DNA of 44,195 nt from an uncultured Lachnospiraceae bacterium (lineage in GTDB: Bacteria; Bacillota; Clostridia; Lachnospirales; Lachnospiraceae). The translations under genes and the position numbers were made by a program. Shown in pieces: positions 9,027 through 17,044 of the stretch. Location: the NCBI GenBank assembly GCA_945949085.1, contig CAMFDJ010000024.1:1-44195 (forward strand), written 5' to 3'. The notes below the pieces were generated by a model that did not search any database, was not told the origin of the DNA, and worked only from the letters and a program-made list of their open reading frames with translations. How positions within the stretch are numbered: the stretch's first letter is position 1; the number at the start of each line of letters is the position of its first letter.

Positions 9027-10700
9027 CTAAATTCCATCCTTCAGTCGTTGTCTCCACTTAGAGGGAAGCTGCGCCTTTTTGATTTCCTCATAAATCCGCC
9101 TGCTGTTATTCTGGTCCCGTAGCGGCAGAAGCACATCGCGGCGCGCCGCAAAGCATGCCTTTTCCGAAAAACCATTTCCCGCATAATAGCGGATTGCCTC
9201 AAGAAGCGCTTCTTCTGTATATACCACATCGCCAAAAGCATCCTTTTCCATATCCAGATAGCTTCCCTGCATTGCCTCGTAGACATCCAGATCAAAAGGA
9301 TAAAAGATGACCGGCTTCTCCTGATGGTAGACATCCCAGGCAACGGAAGAATAGTCCGTGATCAGCATATGACAGCTCATCAAAAGTTCGTTGAGCGGTC
9401 TTTCGCCAAAGGGAATCAGCAAAATGCGCGGACAGCCAACCGCAAATTTTTCAATGTACGCGCGGAATTTGGGATGGATGTAAAAATACAGTGTGATATC
9501 GTACTGTTCCAAAAGCGCATGCAGCTTATCATCCTGCAGAAACGCCTTATACTTCTGATAATAATCGCTCTGCAGGAACAGTTCATCCGATGCATACTCG
9601 AGCCATAACCGCCATGTGGGCATCACCAGAATCTGTTTCTCCTTCTCATCTGCCTTGTTTTCCAGCACATCCCATCTTGCGAGTCCCGTGATGATGATAT
9701 CTTCCCTGTCGTATTCAAAATACTTTTCTATGATATCCCGCTCCGGCTGTGAGGAAACCACAAATCTTGCCACTCGGTTGCCCCCCGATTTATGATAGGT
9801 CCTGTGACACTGTTTAAAGCCCATCACACCATGCTGCAGGAAGATCAGATTCTTTCTCGCCTGATACAGCACCTTGTAGACGCTGTTGGGCGAATCCCAG
9901 ATATAAAAATGCCTGATGGCATCCGTCGAAATCAGATACTGCGCCGCACACAGATAGATCATATACCGAAAGCTCATAAACTGTATGACATTCTTGTCGT
10001 ATTCCTTCACAGCCTGATAATCTGCTGCCTGCTTGTCTATCACATAGAAAATATGCTTCTTTTCTTCTGCGGGGAGTTCCTTCATGCAGTACCGGAAAAA
10101 GTAAAGTGCATTGTCCTGCGCCATTGCAGCGAATTTTTCACAGATCAGCCATATCTTTTTGCGGTCCCAGAAGGGCTTTAAGACAAAATAACAAAAAAGC
10201 GCCAGGTATTCTTTGGCAAGAAAGAGATAGCTGTCATACCGCCTGTCATATAGACGGTACTGAATGGTAAACTGCCGCGCACCGTTGACAAAGGGATAGA
10301 TCAGATGTCCATCCGGCGTCTTTGTCCAGCGGGGAAACAGGATCAGCCAGAGCTTCAGCTTCGCAGACAGCCCACCCAGAATGGCATCGTACACCTCCTG
10401 CACCGTGCCCTTCTGCGGCGGATCCACGGTTGCGACCACATCCCAGAATGCAACCTCCAGCTTAAGCTGCCCTGCATCGAGCTTTCCGCGGTACTTTACT
10501 GTATCGCCTTTTTCTTTCTCTGTCAGCAAAAAGGGATAGGCATTCCTTTCTCTGGCATTGCGCTGCACAAGAGAAAGTGCTTTCACATGTCCCTTCTTTT
10601 TCTCCAAGGAGAATCCAATCACAATCTGTCCGCGCTTTAAAGAAAATTTTTCCGTGTGCACCTTGATTTCCCTTGGGGCCTTTTGCATTTGCTGTTCCAT
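9027..10700 (-). CDS. CDP-glycerol glycerophosphotransferase family protein (557 aa)
   Basis: A TagB/TagF-family enzyme. The conserved block starts near residue 178 (KIWLICEKFAAMAQDNALYFF) and continues with FLQHGVMGFKQ near 285, IHPKF near 410 and ITDYSSVAWDVYHQEKPV near 445. QHG and the later His are the histidines needed in TagF, and TDYSS is the binding loop. The first 170 residues resemble the small N-terminal domain of family members that begins with a beta-rich region; I cannot assign it. The start has AGAGGAG six bases upstream. It sits between the second TagF-like gene and the family-3 acyltransferase. It probably adds polyol-phosphate units to the polymer; polymerase versus primase is not decidable. 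Confidence 0.82.
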   Translation of the reverse strand: MEQQMQKAPREIKVHTEKFSLKRGQIVIGFSLEKKKGHVKALSLVQRNARERNAYPFLLTEKEKGDTVKYRGKLDAGQLKLEVAFWDVVATVDPPQKGTVQEVYDAILGGLSAKLKLWLILFPRWTKTPDGHLIYPFVNGARQFTIQYRLYDRRYDSYLFLAKEYLALFCYFVLKPFWDRKKIWLICEKFAAMAQDNALYFFRYCMKELPAEEKKHIFYVIDKQAADYQAVKEYDKNVIQFMSFRYMIYLCAAQYLISTDAIRHFYIWDSPNSVYKVLYQARKNLIFLQHGVMGFKQCHRTYHKSGGNRVARFVVSSQPERDIIEKYFEYDREDIIITGLARWDVLENKADEKEKQILVMPTWRLWLEYASDELFLQSDYYQKYKAFLQDDKLHALLEQYDITLYFYIHPKFRAYIEKFAVGCPRILLIPFGERPLNELLMSCHMLITDYSSVAWDVYHQEKPVIFYPFDLDVYEAMQGSYLDMEKDAFGDVVYTEEALLEAIRYYAGNGFSEKACFAARRDVLLPLRDQNNSRRIYEEIKKAQLPSKWRQRLKDGI

Positions 10701-10738
10701 GCGATTCTCCTCTCTTTGTGTTTTGCTATCGTAACATA

Positions 10739-10753
10739 TGACCGGGCCGGTCA
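10739..10753. repeat. 15-base palindrome at the 3' end of the 399-aa gene
   Basis: Seven bases (TGACCGG) and their exact reverse complement flank a single central base. The TGA stop of the upstream gene (10751-10753) is the arm of the palindrome. There is no T-run, so it is not an intrinsic terminator. It may stabilise the 3' end of processed RNA or be a protein-binding site; both are guesses. Confidence 0.5.
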
Positions 10754-11950
10754 GATTGCACGAATTGCCTCATAGTTCCTTTTGCAATTCTCATCATCCC
10801 AGAGATCAAAGTAAGCTTCGTGGCGTCCCAGATAAAGGGGATCATTTGCGAATTCTTTGTCCGCTGCCTGCGCAAGAAGCCGCACAACCTCATCCGGCGA
10901 GGTCACAACAGGCCCGAAGCCTTCCTTCTCAAAATCGAAGTAGCCCACGCCGTGATGGCTGCTTCTAAATTTTTCATTGTCAAACTGATAGTATACAAGT
11001 GGCTTTTTCATGTAGGCAAAATCCATGGCAACACTTGAAAAATCGGTCACCAGAAAGGCCGACCTCTTGAGAAGCTCCTGCACATCATCATCCGGCCATC
11101 CCGCGATGCGGATTCTCGGATCGTCCACATGGAAGCACTGCAAAAAGCGCTCCATCTCACGATGCGGATAAAAGACCACATGGAGATCCTTTTCCTCAAG
11201 AAGCGTTGCAAGCGCCGGATGCGCAAGCACCGCCTCCCAGTATCTGTAGTAATCCGTCTCCATAAACTGTGCCGACCGTCTGCTTGCATTGTCCCCGGTC
11301 AGCTCATTGCGGATATACATGCGCCACGTGGGCATCAGCAGAATCTGCTTTTTATCTGTCTGACTGTCATGCAGACCGTCAAACCGGCACAGACCGAGTT
11401 TTTGCACATATCCGGCCGGATAATGATAGGTGTCATTTACATACTGCCACTCTGCCTGTGTGCTTGTCACAAACAAACGCATTTTGGTGTGCTCGTAATA
11501 GAGAAAACTCAGATCCGCCGTGATAATGCCATGCTGCAGAAAGACACGTGTATTTTTTAAAATGCCGTAGATTTCCAGCACATAGCAGATGGCAGCATTG
11601 GGCTTTCCCATCTTCTGCGAACTGATATTTTTGCTTGCCGCCAAATAATAAATCCAGTGCCTCAGGCTCCCAAATTCCACGACCTCACCAAGCTCCTTTA
11701 CGCGCGCATAATCCGGCGATTTCATGGATATGGCAAATACGGCATCCTGCTCCGGATGTTCTTTTCGCAGATAGCGAAACAGCCAGTACGCATTGTCACG
11801 TGCCTCCAGCTGCGTATCACACAAAAGCCACAGATCAGATCTTTTTCGTCTCAGGAAACAAGCAATCGGAAGCGCAAGCAGAAATTTGAATATGTGTATC
11901 AGATCTGTCCATTTGACCCTCTTTAATTTTTCCAAAAACGACTGTTCCAT
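10751..11950 (-). CDS. CDP-glycerol glycerophosphotransferase family protein (399 aa, TagB-like length)
   Basis: A compact TagB/TagF-family member, close in length to TagB primases. Landmarks: DLWLLCDTQLEARDNAYWLFRYL near residues 40-62, VFLQHGIITADLSFL near 132, FYPHRE near 260 and LVTDFSSVAMDFAYMKKPLVYYQFD near 300. All key histidines and the TD(F/Y)SS loop are present. Being short and without an N-terminal extension, it is the best candidate among the three paralogues for the single-unit primase, but length is weak evidence. AAGGAG lies upstream of the ATG at good spacing. It follows the Wzy-like gene by 16 bases and precedes the 557-residue paralogue. Confidence 0.82.
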   Translation of the reverse strand: MEQSFLEKLKRVKWTDLIHIFKFLLALPIACFLRRKRSDLWLLCDTQLEARDNAYWLFRYLRKEHPEQDAVFAISMKSPDYARVKELGEVVEFGSLRHWIYYLAASKNISSQKMGKPNAAICYVLEIYGILKNTRVFLQHGIITADLSFLYYEHTKMRLFVTSTQAEWQYVNDTYHYPAGYVQKLGLCRFDGLHDSQTDKKQILLMPTWRMYIRNELTGDNASRRSAQFMETDYYRYWEAVLAHPALATLLEEKDLHVVFYPHREMERFLQCFHVDDPRIRIAGWPDDDVQELLKRSAFLVTDFSSVAMDFAYMKKPLVYYQFDNEKFRSSHHGVGYFDFEKEGFGPVVTSPDEVVRLLAQAADKEFANDPLYLGRHEAYFDLWDDENCKRNYEAIRAI

Positions 11951-11966
11951 TCGTTCTCTCCTTGCA

Positions 11967-13313
11967 TCACTTTCCGGCGCAGTTTTTTCCTGCAGCTTCT
12001 TTTTTATTTTCTTCCGCCGAAATTCTCTCCGCTTCTTCCGAACCGGAAGTCTCCGCTGATATGTTCGGCCGCGTGGTCACCTCTGTCTCGCAAACACGCA
12101 GCGTCAGATAAACCAGCAGCAAAAAAGAAGCGACTCCGTAGCTGAGCAGAGAGTAATCAATGCAAAGCACCATACACAACGCCAATAGATATCCCAGGCC
12201 AAAGAAAGATTTTCTCTGCCAAAGCAGATAGCCGAAAAACAGGAGCATGATTGCAGTAAACAACAATCCGACCGGAATGGAAAAGCGCATCATGGCATTT
12301 AAAAATACATTATGACAGTTATTTGTCAAAAACAAACCACAGTCTATCAGATTTTTCCCAAATTCCTTGCCAACGCCTTGCGGATTATCCAAAATCAATT
12401 GAATCCCCGACTTCCAGATAGGGATTCGGGAGCCCAGTGTCAACAGGTTTCTCTCCATGCTGATCTTTTTCAGCGTAAGGATACCTGCCCCGGCTAATGA
12501 CAATCCTATCATCACCACGATGACAACATAGCGCCACCGAAATTGTATTTTCTTTACCCGAATCATCTCTATGATCCAATCCAAAAAGATTCCTCCTAAG
12601 ATCAGAAACGCAGCTGCCAGCGCTGTCCACGAATGTGATAAGATCAGACAAGTGAGGAAGATCAGCTGTGCAGCACCATAATGCAGGATTGTTTTGAAAC
12701 GATCTCTGTATCTGTGGGCAAATCCCAGCAACACAAGCTGCATCAGTGCGAACTGACTCTTGTGATAATAGATCCACGACATTCTGGACTCCCCGTATTT
12801 GGTCACCATATCCTCCACTCTCGTCATCTCAATGATACCGTTGTGCAGACGGAGTCCCGCATACCCAAGGCAATAATAGATGATTGCACAAAACATGGAA
12901 AGTGTCACACATTGCAGCAAAAAGCGAATCAGATCAAAATCCAGATCCTTCGTCCAATCCGGATAAATAAACAACAAAATCATAAATGCAAAGGCTATCG
13001 TGTTGTGGATTTCTTCCCACATCCAATGATGATACTGCCGATTCATATACATAGACAAAATAACATAAGCCGCAAGCAGCACAATCTGCACGATGGCAAA
13101 CCCTTTATGCGCCCACTTCTGCCTGCAGTGGCGCAGAAACATCATCCCCACTGCGAGCACCAGAAAGGCATACGGCCACAAAAAACCGATGTAATACATA
13201 TGTTTCTTAAATGTGCTGTGATACATAGGGAAAAAGAAGGTCAAAACGATGAAAATGCGTATCATCCAGGAATATATCTCCACATACCATTTATTATTTG
13301 TAATTTTCTCCAT
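11967..13313 (-). CDS. O-antigen polymerase/ligase-like membrane protein (Wzy/WaaL family)
   Basis: About 448 residues with some eleven membrane helices. The long extracytoplasmic loop late in the protein reads GSRIPIWKSGIQLILDNPQGVG followed by NCHNVFLNAMMRFSIPVG. This R..iW......nP.G.G...HN pattern is the usual signature of Wzy polymerases and WaaL-type ligases. Such proteins join lipid-linked glycan units at the outer face of the membrane. An ATG five codons upstream (13328) exists, but AAAGGA lies six bases before the ATG at 13313, so I prefer the latter. The C-terminal 40 residues are a charged cytoplasmic tail rich in Glu and Lys. A Wzy-like protein beside an ABC exporter is not the simplest pathway; it may be a ligase. 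Confidence 0.75.
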   Translation of the reverse strand: MEKITNNKWYVEIYSWMIRIFIVLTFFFPMYHSTFKKHMYYIGFLWPYAFLVLAVGMMFLRHCRQKWAHKGFAIVQIVLLAAYVILSMYMNRQYHHWMWEEIHNTIAFAFMILLFIYPDWTKDLDFDLIRFLLQCVTLSMFCAIIYYCLGYAGLRLHNGIIEMTRVEDMVTKYGESRMSWIYYHKSQFALMQLVLLGFAHRYRDRFKTILHYGAAQLIFLTCLILSHSWTALAAAFLILGGIFLDWIIEMIRVKKIQFRWRYVVIVVMIGLSLAGAGILTLKKISMERNLLTLGSRIPIWKSGIQLILDNPQGVGKEFGKNLIDCGLFLTNNCHNVFLNAMMRFSIPVGLLFTAIMLLFFGYLLWQRKSFFGLGYLLALCMVLCIDYSLLSYGVASFLLLVYLTLRVCETEVTTRPNISAETSGSEEAERISAEENKKEAAGKNCAGK

Positions 13314-13365
13314 GTCGGTTCCTTTCATTTTCTCTAGTTGCCCGCCCTTGTCCTGCTCGAAATCC

Positions 13366-13522
13366 CTGCCGCTTCGCGACTTGCCGAATTTCTCGCTGTT
13401 CGCTTACTCGAGAATTATGCTGCTTCGCAGCATCCGCCGCTTCGCGGCTCTACAATTCTCTCGTTGTTCGCCCGGCCGAAAATGAATACTCGCTGCGCTC
13501 GTGCTCATTTTCGTTGCCGGGC
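13366..13522. repeat. Complex palindromic element with three GCGAAGC mini-hairpins
   Basis: The 191-base gap between the GT2 and Wzy-like genes is almost entirely inverted repeats. A 15-bp stem joins 13470-13475/13477-13485 to 13505-13513/13517-13522. Two small hairpins at 13417-13433 and 13436-13448 stand side by side inside a GAGAATT/AATTCTC pair (13410-13416, 13454-13460). GCTTCGC (minus: GCGAAGC) occurs at 13371-13377, 13422-13428 and 13439-13445. A partial direct repeat, (C)TCG(C/T)TGTTCGC, is seen near 13391-13402 and 13459-13471. The TGA of the GT2 gene (13505-13507) and its last five codons lie in the element. It looks like a REP/ERIC-like mobile palindrome inserted at a gene end. Confidence 0.7.
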
Positions 13523-14371
13523 TCCATATTTGTATATCCCCGCGATTGCGTAGTGGATAAAGCACCAGCAGGATTTGGGGATGGAAAATCCCATGTACCG
13601 GTAGACCTTCCAGGTCATGCCTGCCGATTTCAGCTTATTGCGCGATTTTCCTCCTGTGCTGAGTCTCGTTTTTAAGAGCGGCTCATTGATTGCAAGTGCA
13701 TATCCGTATTTTTTTAAAATACGGAGCCACATAATGTAATCCTCATGGCTGTCATCATGCTCCATGGGAAATTCCAATGCAACCTGTCTGTCAACCACGG
13801 CAGAAGAACAGTTGATACAGTTATGCCGGAGCAGATCGCGATACTCGACTCTTTCTTTCACTGAGATACTACGACCGGTCCTGCTGCCGTCCGGATTCAT
13901 CAGTTCCCTGCCACTGCACACGAGCCTGCAATCCGGATCCGCGGCAAAAAGCGCCATCTGCTTTTCCAATTTTGTCACATCCCACCAGTCATCAGAGTCC
14001 AAAAATGCCACATACTTTCCCTTTGCCTTCTGCATACCCATATTTCTGGTTGCACAAACGCCCTTTTGGGGATTATGCAGCACTGTGAGCAGCCTGTCAC
14101 ATCTGCCCGCAGCTTCCCATTCTCTTCTGACATCCTCAACTACGCGAAGCGACCCATCCGCAGAACCATTGTCCACTACAACAAGCTCCAGCACTGCTGT
14201 CGTTGTCTGCTCATAGACAGACTGCATCGCCTGTCTGATAAAAGCCGCACTGTTGTAGCACGGCATAATGACCGAAATCATGACTTCACCGGCATCCCTG
14301 ATTTCTCTGTTATCTGTCTCCAACATTTCTTTCGCTTTCATTTCCTTCGCTTTCATTTCCTTCTGTTCCAA
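13505..14371 (-). CDS. Family 2 glycosyltransferase
   Basis: A 288-residue cytoplasmic GT-A enzyme. ISVIMPCYNSAAFIRQAMQSV (about 32-52) is the nucleotide-binding start, VVDNGSADGS near 68, and FLDSDDWWD near 130 is the metal-binding DxD. It transfers a sugar from an NDP-sugar during repeat-unit assembly; the sugar is unknown. The start is unclear. TTG at 14369-14371 directly follows the thioesterase TGA and has GGAGAG nine bases upstream. In-frame ATGs at residues 6, 11 and 16 lie in a 15-base tandem repeat, and another at residue 31 begins the usual GT2 core. The last codons (GARQRK) and the stop are part of the palindromic element, suggesting that the original 3' end was replaced. Confidence 0.82.
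   Translation of the reverse strand: MEQKEMKAKEMKAKEMLETDNREIRDAGEVMISVIMPCYNSAAFIRQAMQSVYEQTTTAVLELVVVDNGSADGSLRVVEDVRREWEAAGRCDRLLTVLHNPQKGVCATRNMGMQKAKGKYVAFLDSDDWWDVTKLEKQMALFAADPDCRLVCSGRELMNPDGSRTGRSISVKERVEYRDLLRHNCINCSSAVVDRQVALEFPMEHDDSHEDYIMWLRILKKYGYALAINEPLLKTRLSTGGKSRNKLKSAGMTWKVYRYMGFSIPKSCWCFIHYAIAGIYKYGARQRK
14324..14365 (-). repeat. 15-base tandem repeat with in-frame ATGs at the start of the GT2 gene
   Basis: About 2.8 copies of a 15-base unit (gaaatgaaagcgaag with one difference) encode KEMKA repeated. Each unit carries an in-frame ATG, and two of the three are preceded by a purine-rich GAAGGAA. The unit is a multiple of three, so changes in copy number would keep the frame and alter only the N-terminus. 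Confidence 0.7.
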
Positions 14372-15088
14372 TCACTTCTGCTCTCCGGCATCTCTCAGGC
14401 TTTTCCTGACAGAATCCGCAATTTCTTTTCCGTGACTCTCCAGAAAAAAGTGCTTTTCACCCATGGCAATGATATTGCTGCCCTGTGGCATGAACGGTTT
14501 CCAGCGCTCGATCCGCTCTTTCGTAATATCCGCAGGCGCATAAAACATGGTCACCGGTGCCGGCAAAACAACGCGACTGCTCATCGTATACTCCGCCAAA
14601 AGTCGATAATCCTCCCTGATCGGTTCCATGTATATTTTTTGAAAAAAGCGATTGTGCAAAGTCTTATCATCCACCCGATCCAGACCACCCATCTTTCGCA
14701 ACATCAGAATGAAGTCTTCTTCCTGCATGCCGTAATAATGCTGCCCTTCCCACCGGCTGTCCGGACTGTCATGAGAGGCCAGAAAGAAATGAACCGGCGG
14801 ATCCAAAATTGCCTCTTGCGCAAACATCTCATATACCACAAGCGAACCCATGCTATACCCAAAAAGCGCATACGGTCTGTTATTTCTGCGCTGCGTCACA
14901 AAAAGAGCCGCGTCCCTGGCCATAGCTTGCAAAGACTCATAAAACGGCTCTTTTCTTCTGGTTCCATGACCTGCGTATTCAAATACATGCACTTCAAATT
15001 CATCTGCAAGATAAGGGCGCAGCATATCAAAAGACCTGGCACTGCCTCCTGCAAACGGCATAAAAAACAGCTGCACTGCGTTGTTCAT
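14372..15088 (-). CDS. Type II thioesterase (alpha/beta hydrolase)
   Basis: About 238 residues, the normal length of stand-alone type II thioesterases of NRPS/PKS systems (GrsT family). It begins QLFFMPFAGGSARSFDMLRPYL, has the oxyanion-side motif near the start, GYSMGS with the nucleophile Ser near residue 76, APADITKERIERW with the acid, and GEKHFFLE with the catalytic His. These enzymes release wrong or stalled acyl groups from the phosphopantetheine arm of a carrier protein. The carrier and its ligase are two and three genes upstream, so editing of the carrier protein is the natural role here. ATG at 15086-15088 has AGAGG; an ATG at 15106 directly after the MBOAT stop has no ribosome site. 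Such a gene is not part of standard dlt operons. Confidence 0.82.
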   Translation of the reverse strand: MNNAVQLFFMPFAGGSARSFDMLRPYLADEFEVHVFEYAGHGTRRKEPFYESLQAMARDAALFVTQRRNNRPYALFGYSMGSLVVYEMFAQEAILDPPVHFFLASHDSPDSRWEGQHYYGMQEEDFILMLRKMGGLDRVDDKTLHNRFFQKIYMEPIREDYRLLAEYTMSSRVVLPAPVTMFYAPADITKERIERWKPFMPQGSNIIAMGEKHFFLESHGKEIADSVRKSLRDAGEQK

Positions 15089-15106
15089 AGATCCCTCTTT
15101 ATTCAT

Positions 15107-16696
15107 TTAATATGCCATATAGACAAATGCGGAAGCATCATATCCGGCTCCGTATACGCCTAAAATCACTACTGCTACAACTGACGCAATATAAATCCCC
15201 CATCTGACAGGAAGATTCTGTCTTGCAATCAGATCCCTGACGCTCATACGCTGCTGTACAATACTGACAGCGCCAAATATCAGAATACAGACTGCTGCCA
15301 CAAGCAGTTCCTTTTTCCCAAGCCCCTGCAGAAACAAAGCCTTGCCAAACAGTGCGGTCGGTGAAAAATGGAATATCGTACGTTTCAGAATTGCCCACGA
15401 AAGAGAAAGACTTCCGGGTCTTGTCAAAAGTCTGCCCCCTGCAAAAATACACGTAGTACGTATCATCTGAAACAGATGATAGGATTCCGTTTCCGTCTTA
15501 ACGTGGCATCTGACAGTCAGATCATGCAGCATCTCACCAAAACAGACAGACAGGAAAATCATAACGGAATAATAAAGTCCCCATGCCACATAAGTCTTTC
15601 CCGTGCCATGCCAAAGTCCTGTCAGCACCCATGTCACAAATACCGGAATGATCGTTGTCAGACTTCTGGAAATCTGCGCCGGCATTTTATTTCTGGTTGC
15701 TTTATTGATATTTTTTACCAGTTCCGAAGTAGACAAGGGTGTATAGACATACTCCCTAAACCAACCTCCCATGGTCATATGCCACCTGCGCCAGAATTCG
15801 GTAATACTTCTGGATGAAAAGGGATGATCAAAGTTTAACGCAATCTGCACACCGAAAATCTGTGAAACACCCCTGGCAATATCCATACAGCCGGAAAAGT
15901 CCGCATAAATATACACCACATCCAAAAACATTGCCAAAAGCAAAATACTGCCGGCAGTGCTGTCGTATGCGCCATAGGCTGTGGTGATAAAGGTATTGAT
16001 GCGGTCTGCTATGACCAGCTTTTTAAAGTAGCCGTACAGCATGAGCTGCATACCCTTGCACACTCTGTCGTAATCAAAGCGGAGCTCTTTTTTCAGTTCC
16101 TGCCCCAGCATCCCGTAATGTTCAATCGGTCCCTGCAGAATATGCGGAAAATAAATCAGGTACAGCAAAAAACGGAAATAATTCTTCTCATAGGAAACAC
16201 GTTTCCAATACACATCCAGCAGATAGCTGAGCGCCGAGAACGTATAATAAGAAATTCCAAGCGGCACAATGATGTCTGCTGCCGTAAAGCTTTCGCTTCC
16301 TCCCATCACCGCAAGCAGATGATTGATGGGACCTATAAAGAATTTTGTGAATTTGACCACACAAAGGACAGCCAGATTCAGCACAAGAATCCCCAGCATC
16401 ACCTTTTTGCAATCCTTCTTGGCAGCCTCTTTCCGTGCTTTCTTTTCCTTGCGATCCGGATTATCTCTTAAAAGCTCCTGTTCAAGCCTGTCAAGACGCT
16501 GCCCCATTTTGCGGCCGCCGAGCCAGACAGACAGCGATGTCACAAAAATAAACGGAAGATACTTCACCCCTGCGATTGCATAGAAAACAAGACTGATCAG
16601 AAGCAGGATTTTCCATCTGTGTTTTACAGGGCACAGATAAAAGAGAAGCACACCCAGCAAAAGAAAGATTCCGAATTCAAAATCTATAAAAGTCAT
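15107..16696 (-). CDS. MBOAT family membrane O-acyltransferase (DltB/AlgI-like)
   Basis: A 529-residue protein with about eleven membrane helices. The MBOAT core is clear: YFPHILQGPIEHY near 185, DFSGCMDIARG near 268, LNFDHPFSSRSITEFWRRWHMTMGGWFREYVYTPL near 285-320, and TGLWHGTGKTYVAWGLYY, where the His near 363 is the presumed catalytic residue. It moves an acyl group from a carrier across or at the membrane onto an extracellular acceptor, as DltB does with DltC-bound D-Ala. It is longer than DltB (about 400) and nearer to AlgI. Its ATG is one base past the stop of the carrier protein gene, which strongly suggests that the carrier is its acyl donor. The acceptor is unknown. Confidence 0.88.
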   Translation of the reverse strand: MTFIDFEFGIFLLLGVLLFYLCPVKHRWKILLLISLVFYAIAGVKYLPFIFVTSLSVWLGGRKMGQRLDRLEQELLRDNPDRKEKKARKEAAKKDCKKVMLGILVLNLAVLCVVKFTKFFIGPINHLLAVMGGSESFTAADIIVPLGISYYTFSALSYLLDVYWKRVSYEKNYFRFLLYLIYFPHILQGPIEHYGMLGQELKKELRFDYDRVCKGMQLMLYGYFKKLVIADRINTFITTAYGAYDSTAGSILLLAMFLDVVYIYADFSGCMDIARGVSQIFGVQIALNFDHPFSSRSITEFWRRWHMTMGGWFREYVYTPLSTSELVKNINKATRNKMPAQISRSLTTIIPVFVTWVLTGLWHGTGKTYVAWGLYYSVMIFLSVCFGEMLHDLTVRCHVKTETESYHLFQMIRTTCIFAGGRLLTRPGSLSLSWAILKRTIFHFSPTALFGKALFLQGLGKKELLVAAVCILIFGAVSIVQQRMSVRDLIARQNLPVRWGIYIASVVAVVILGVYGAGYDASAFVYMAY

Positions 16697-16697
16697 C

Positions 16698-16922
16698 CTA
16701 GTCCATTAACTCCTGTATCATTTCCCACATTTTCTGTGCGGAATCGAAATATTCCGGTGTGATATACTCCATGTCGATTTCAATGTCAAAAGCGTCCTCA
16801 AGCTCTGTCAGAATCGTTGTCATGTCAATGGAATCGATCACTTTGCCGCTCAGCAGATTGGTTGCATTTTCAAAATCAACTCCCGGTTTCACTTCTTTTA
16901 ATACTTCCAATAATTTTTCCAT
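16698..16922 (-). CDS. Acyl carrier protein (DltC-like)
   Basis: A 74-residue acidic four-helix carrier protein. The attachment Ser for 4'-phosphopantetheine is Ser31 in KVIDSIDMTTILTELEDAF, the usual D-S-(I/L/M) at the start of helix 2; the following ELEDAFDIEID is typical. It carries the acyl group activated by the ligase encoded just upstream and hands it to the MBOAT encoded just downstream. Length and DSID motif resemble DltC (DSMG) as well as fatty acid ACPs, but the context favours a dedicated carrier. AGGAGG precedes the ATG. The 122-base gap upstream contains a small hairpin (16959-16978, six-base arms) of unknown role. Confidence 0.88.
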   Translation of the reverse strand: MEKLLEVLKEVKPGVDFENATNLLSGKVIDSIDMTTILTELEDAFDIEIDMEYITPEYFDSAQKMWEMIQELMD

Positions 16923-17044
16923 CTTGTTTCTCCTCCTATGTCACTTGCCCCGGTCCAAATGCGATTTTCCCATCGCATCCGGGCATCATTCCCATATTAC
17001 TATGATTTCAAGCTGCATGCAAGTCCCTGCTCTGCAAGCGTCTT

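Noticed and set aside
14066..15163. Plus-strand open frame of 365 codons
   Set aside because: It is antisense to the thioesterase and GT2 genes, whose motifs are clear. Its product is His/Arg-rich without any recognisable domain.
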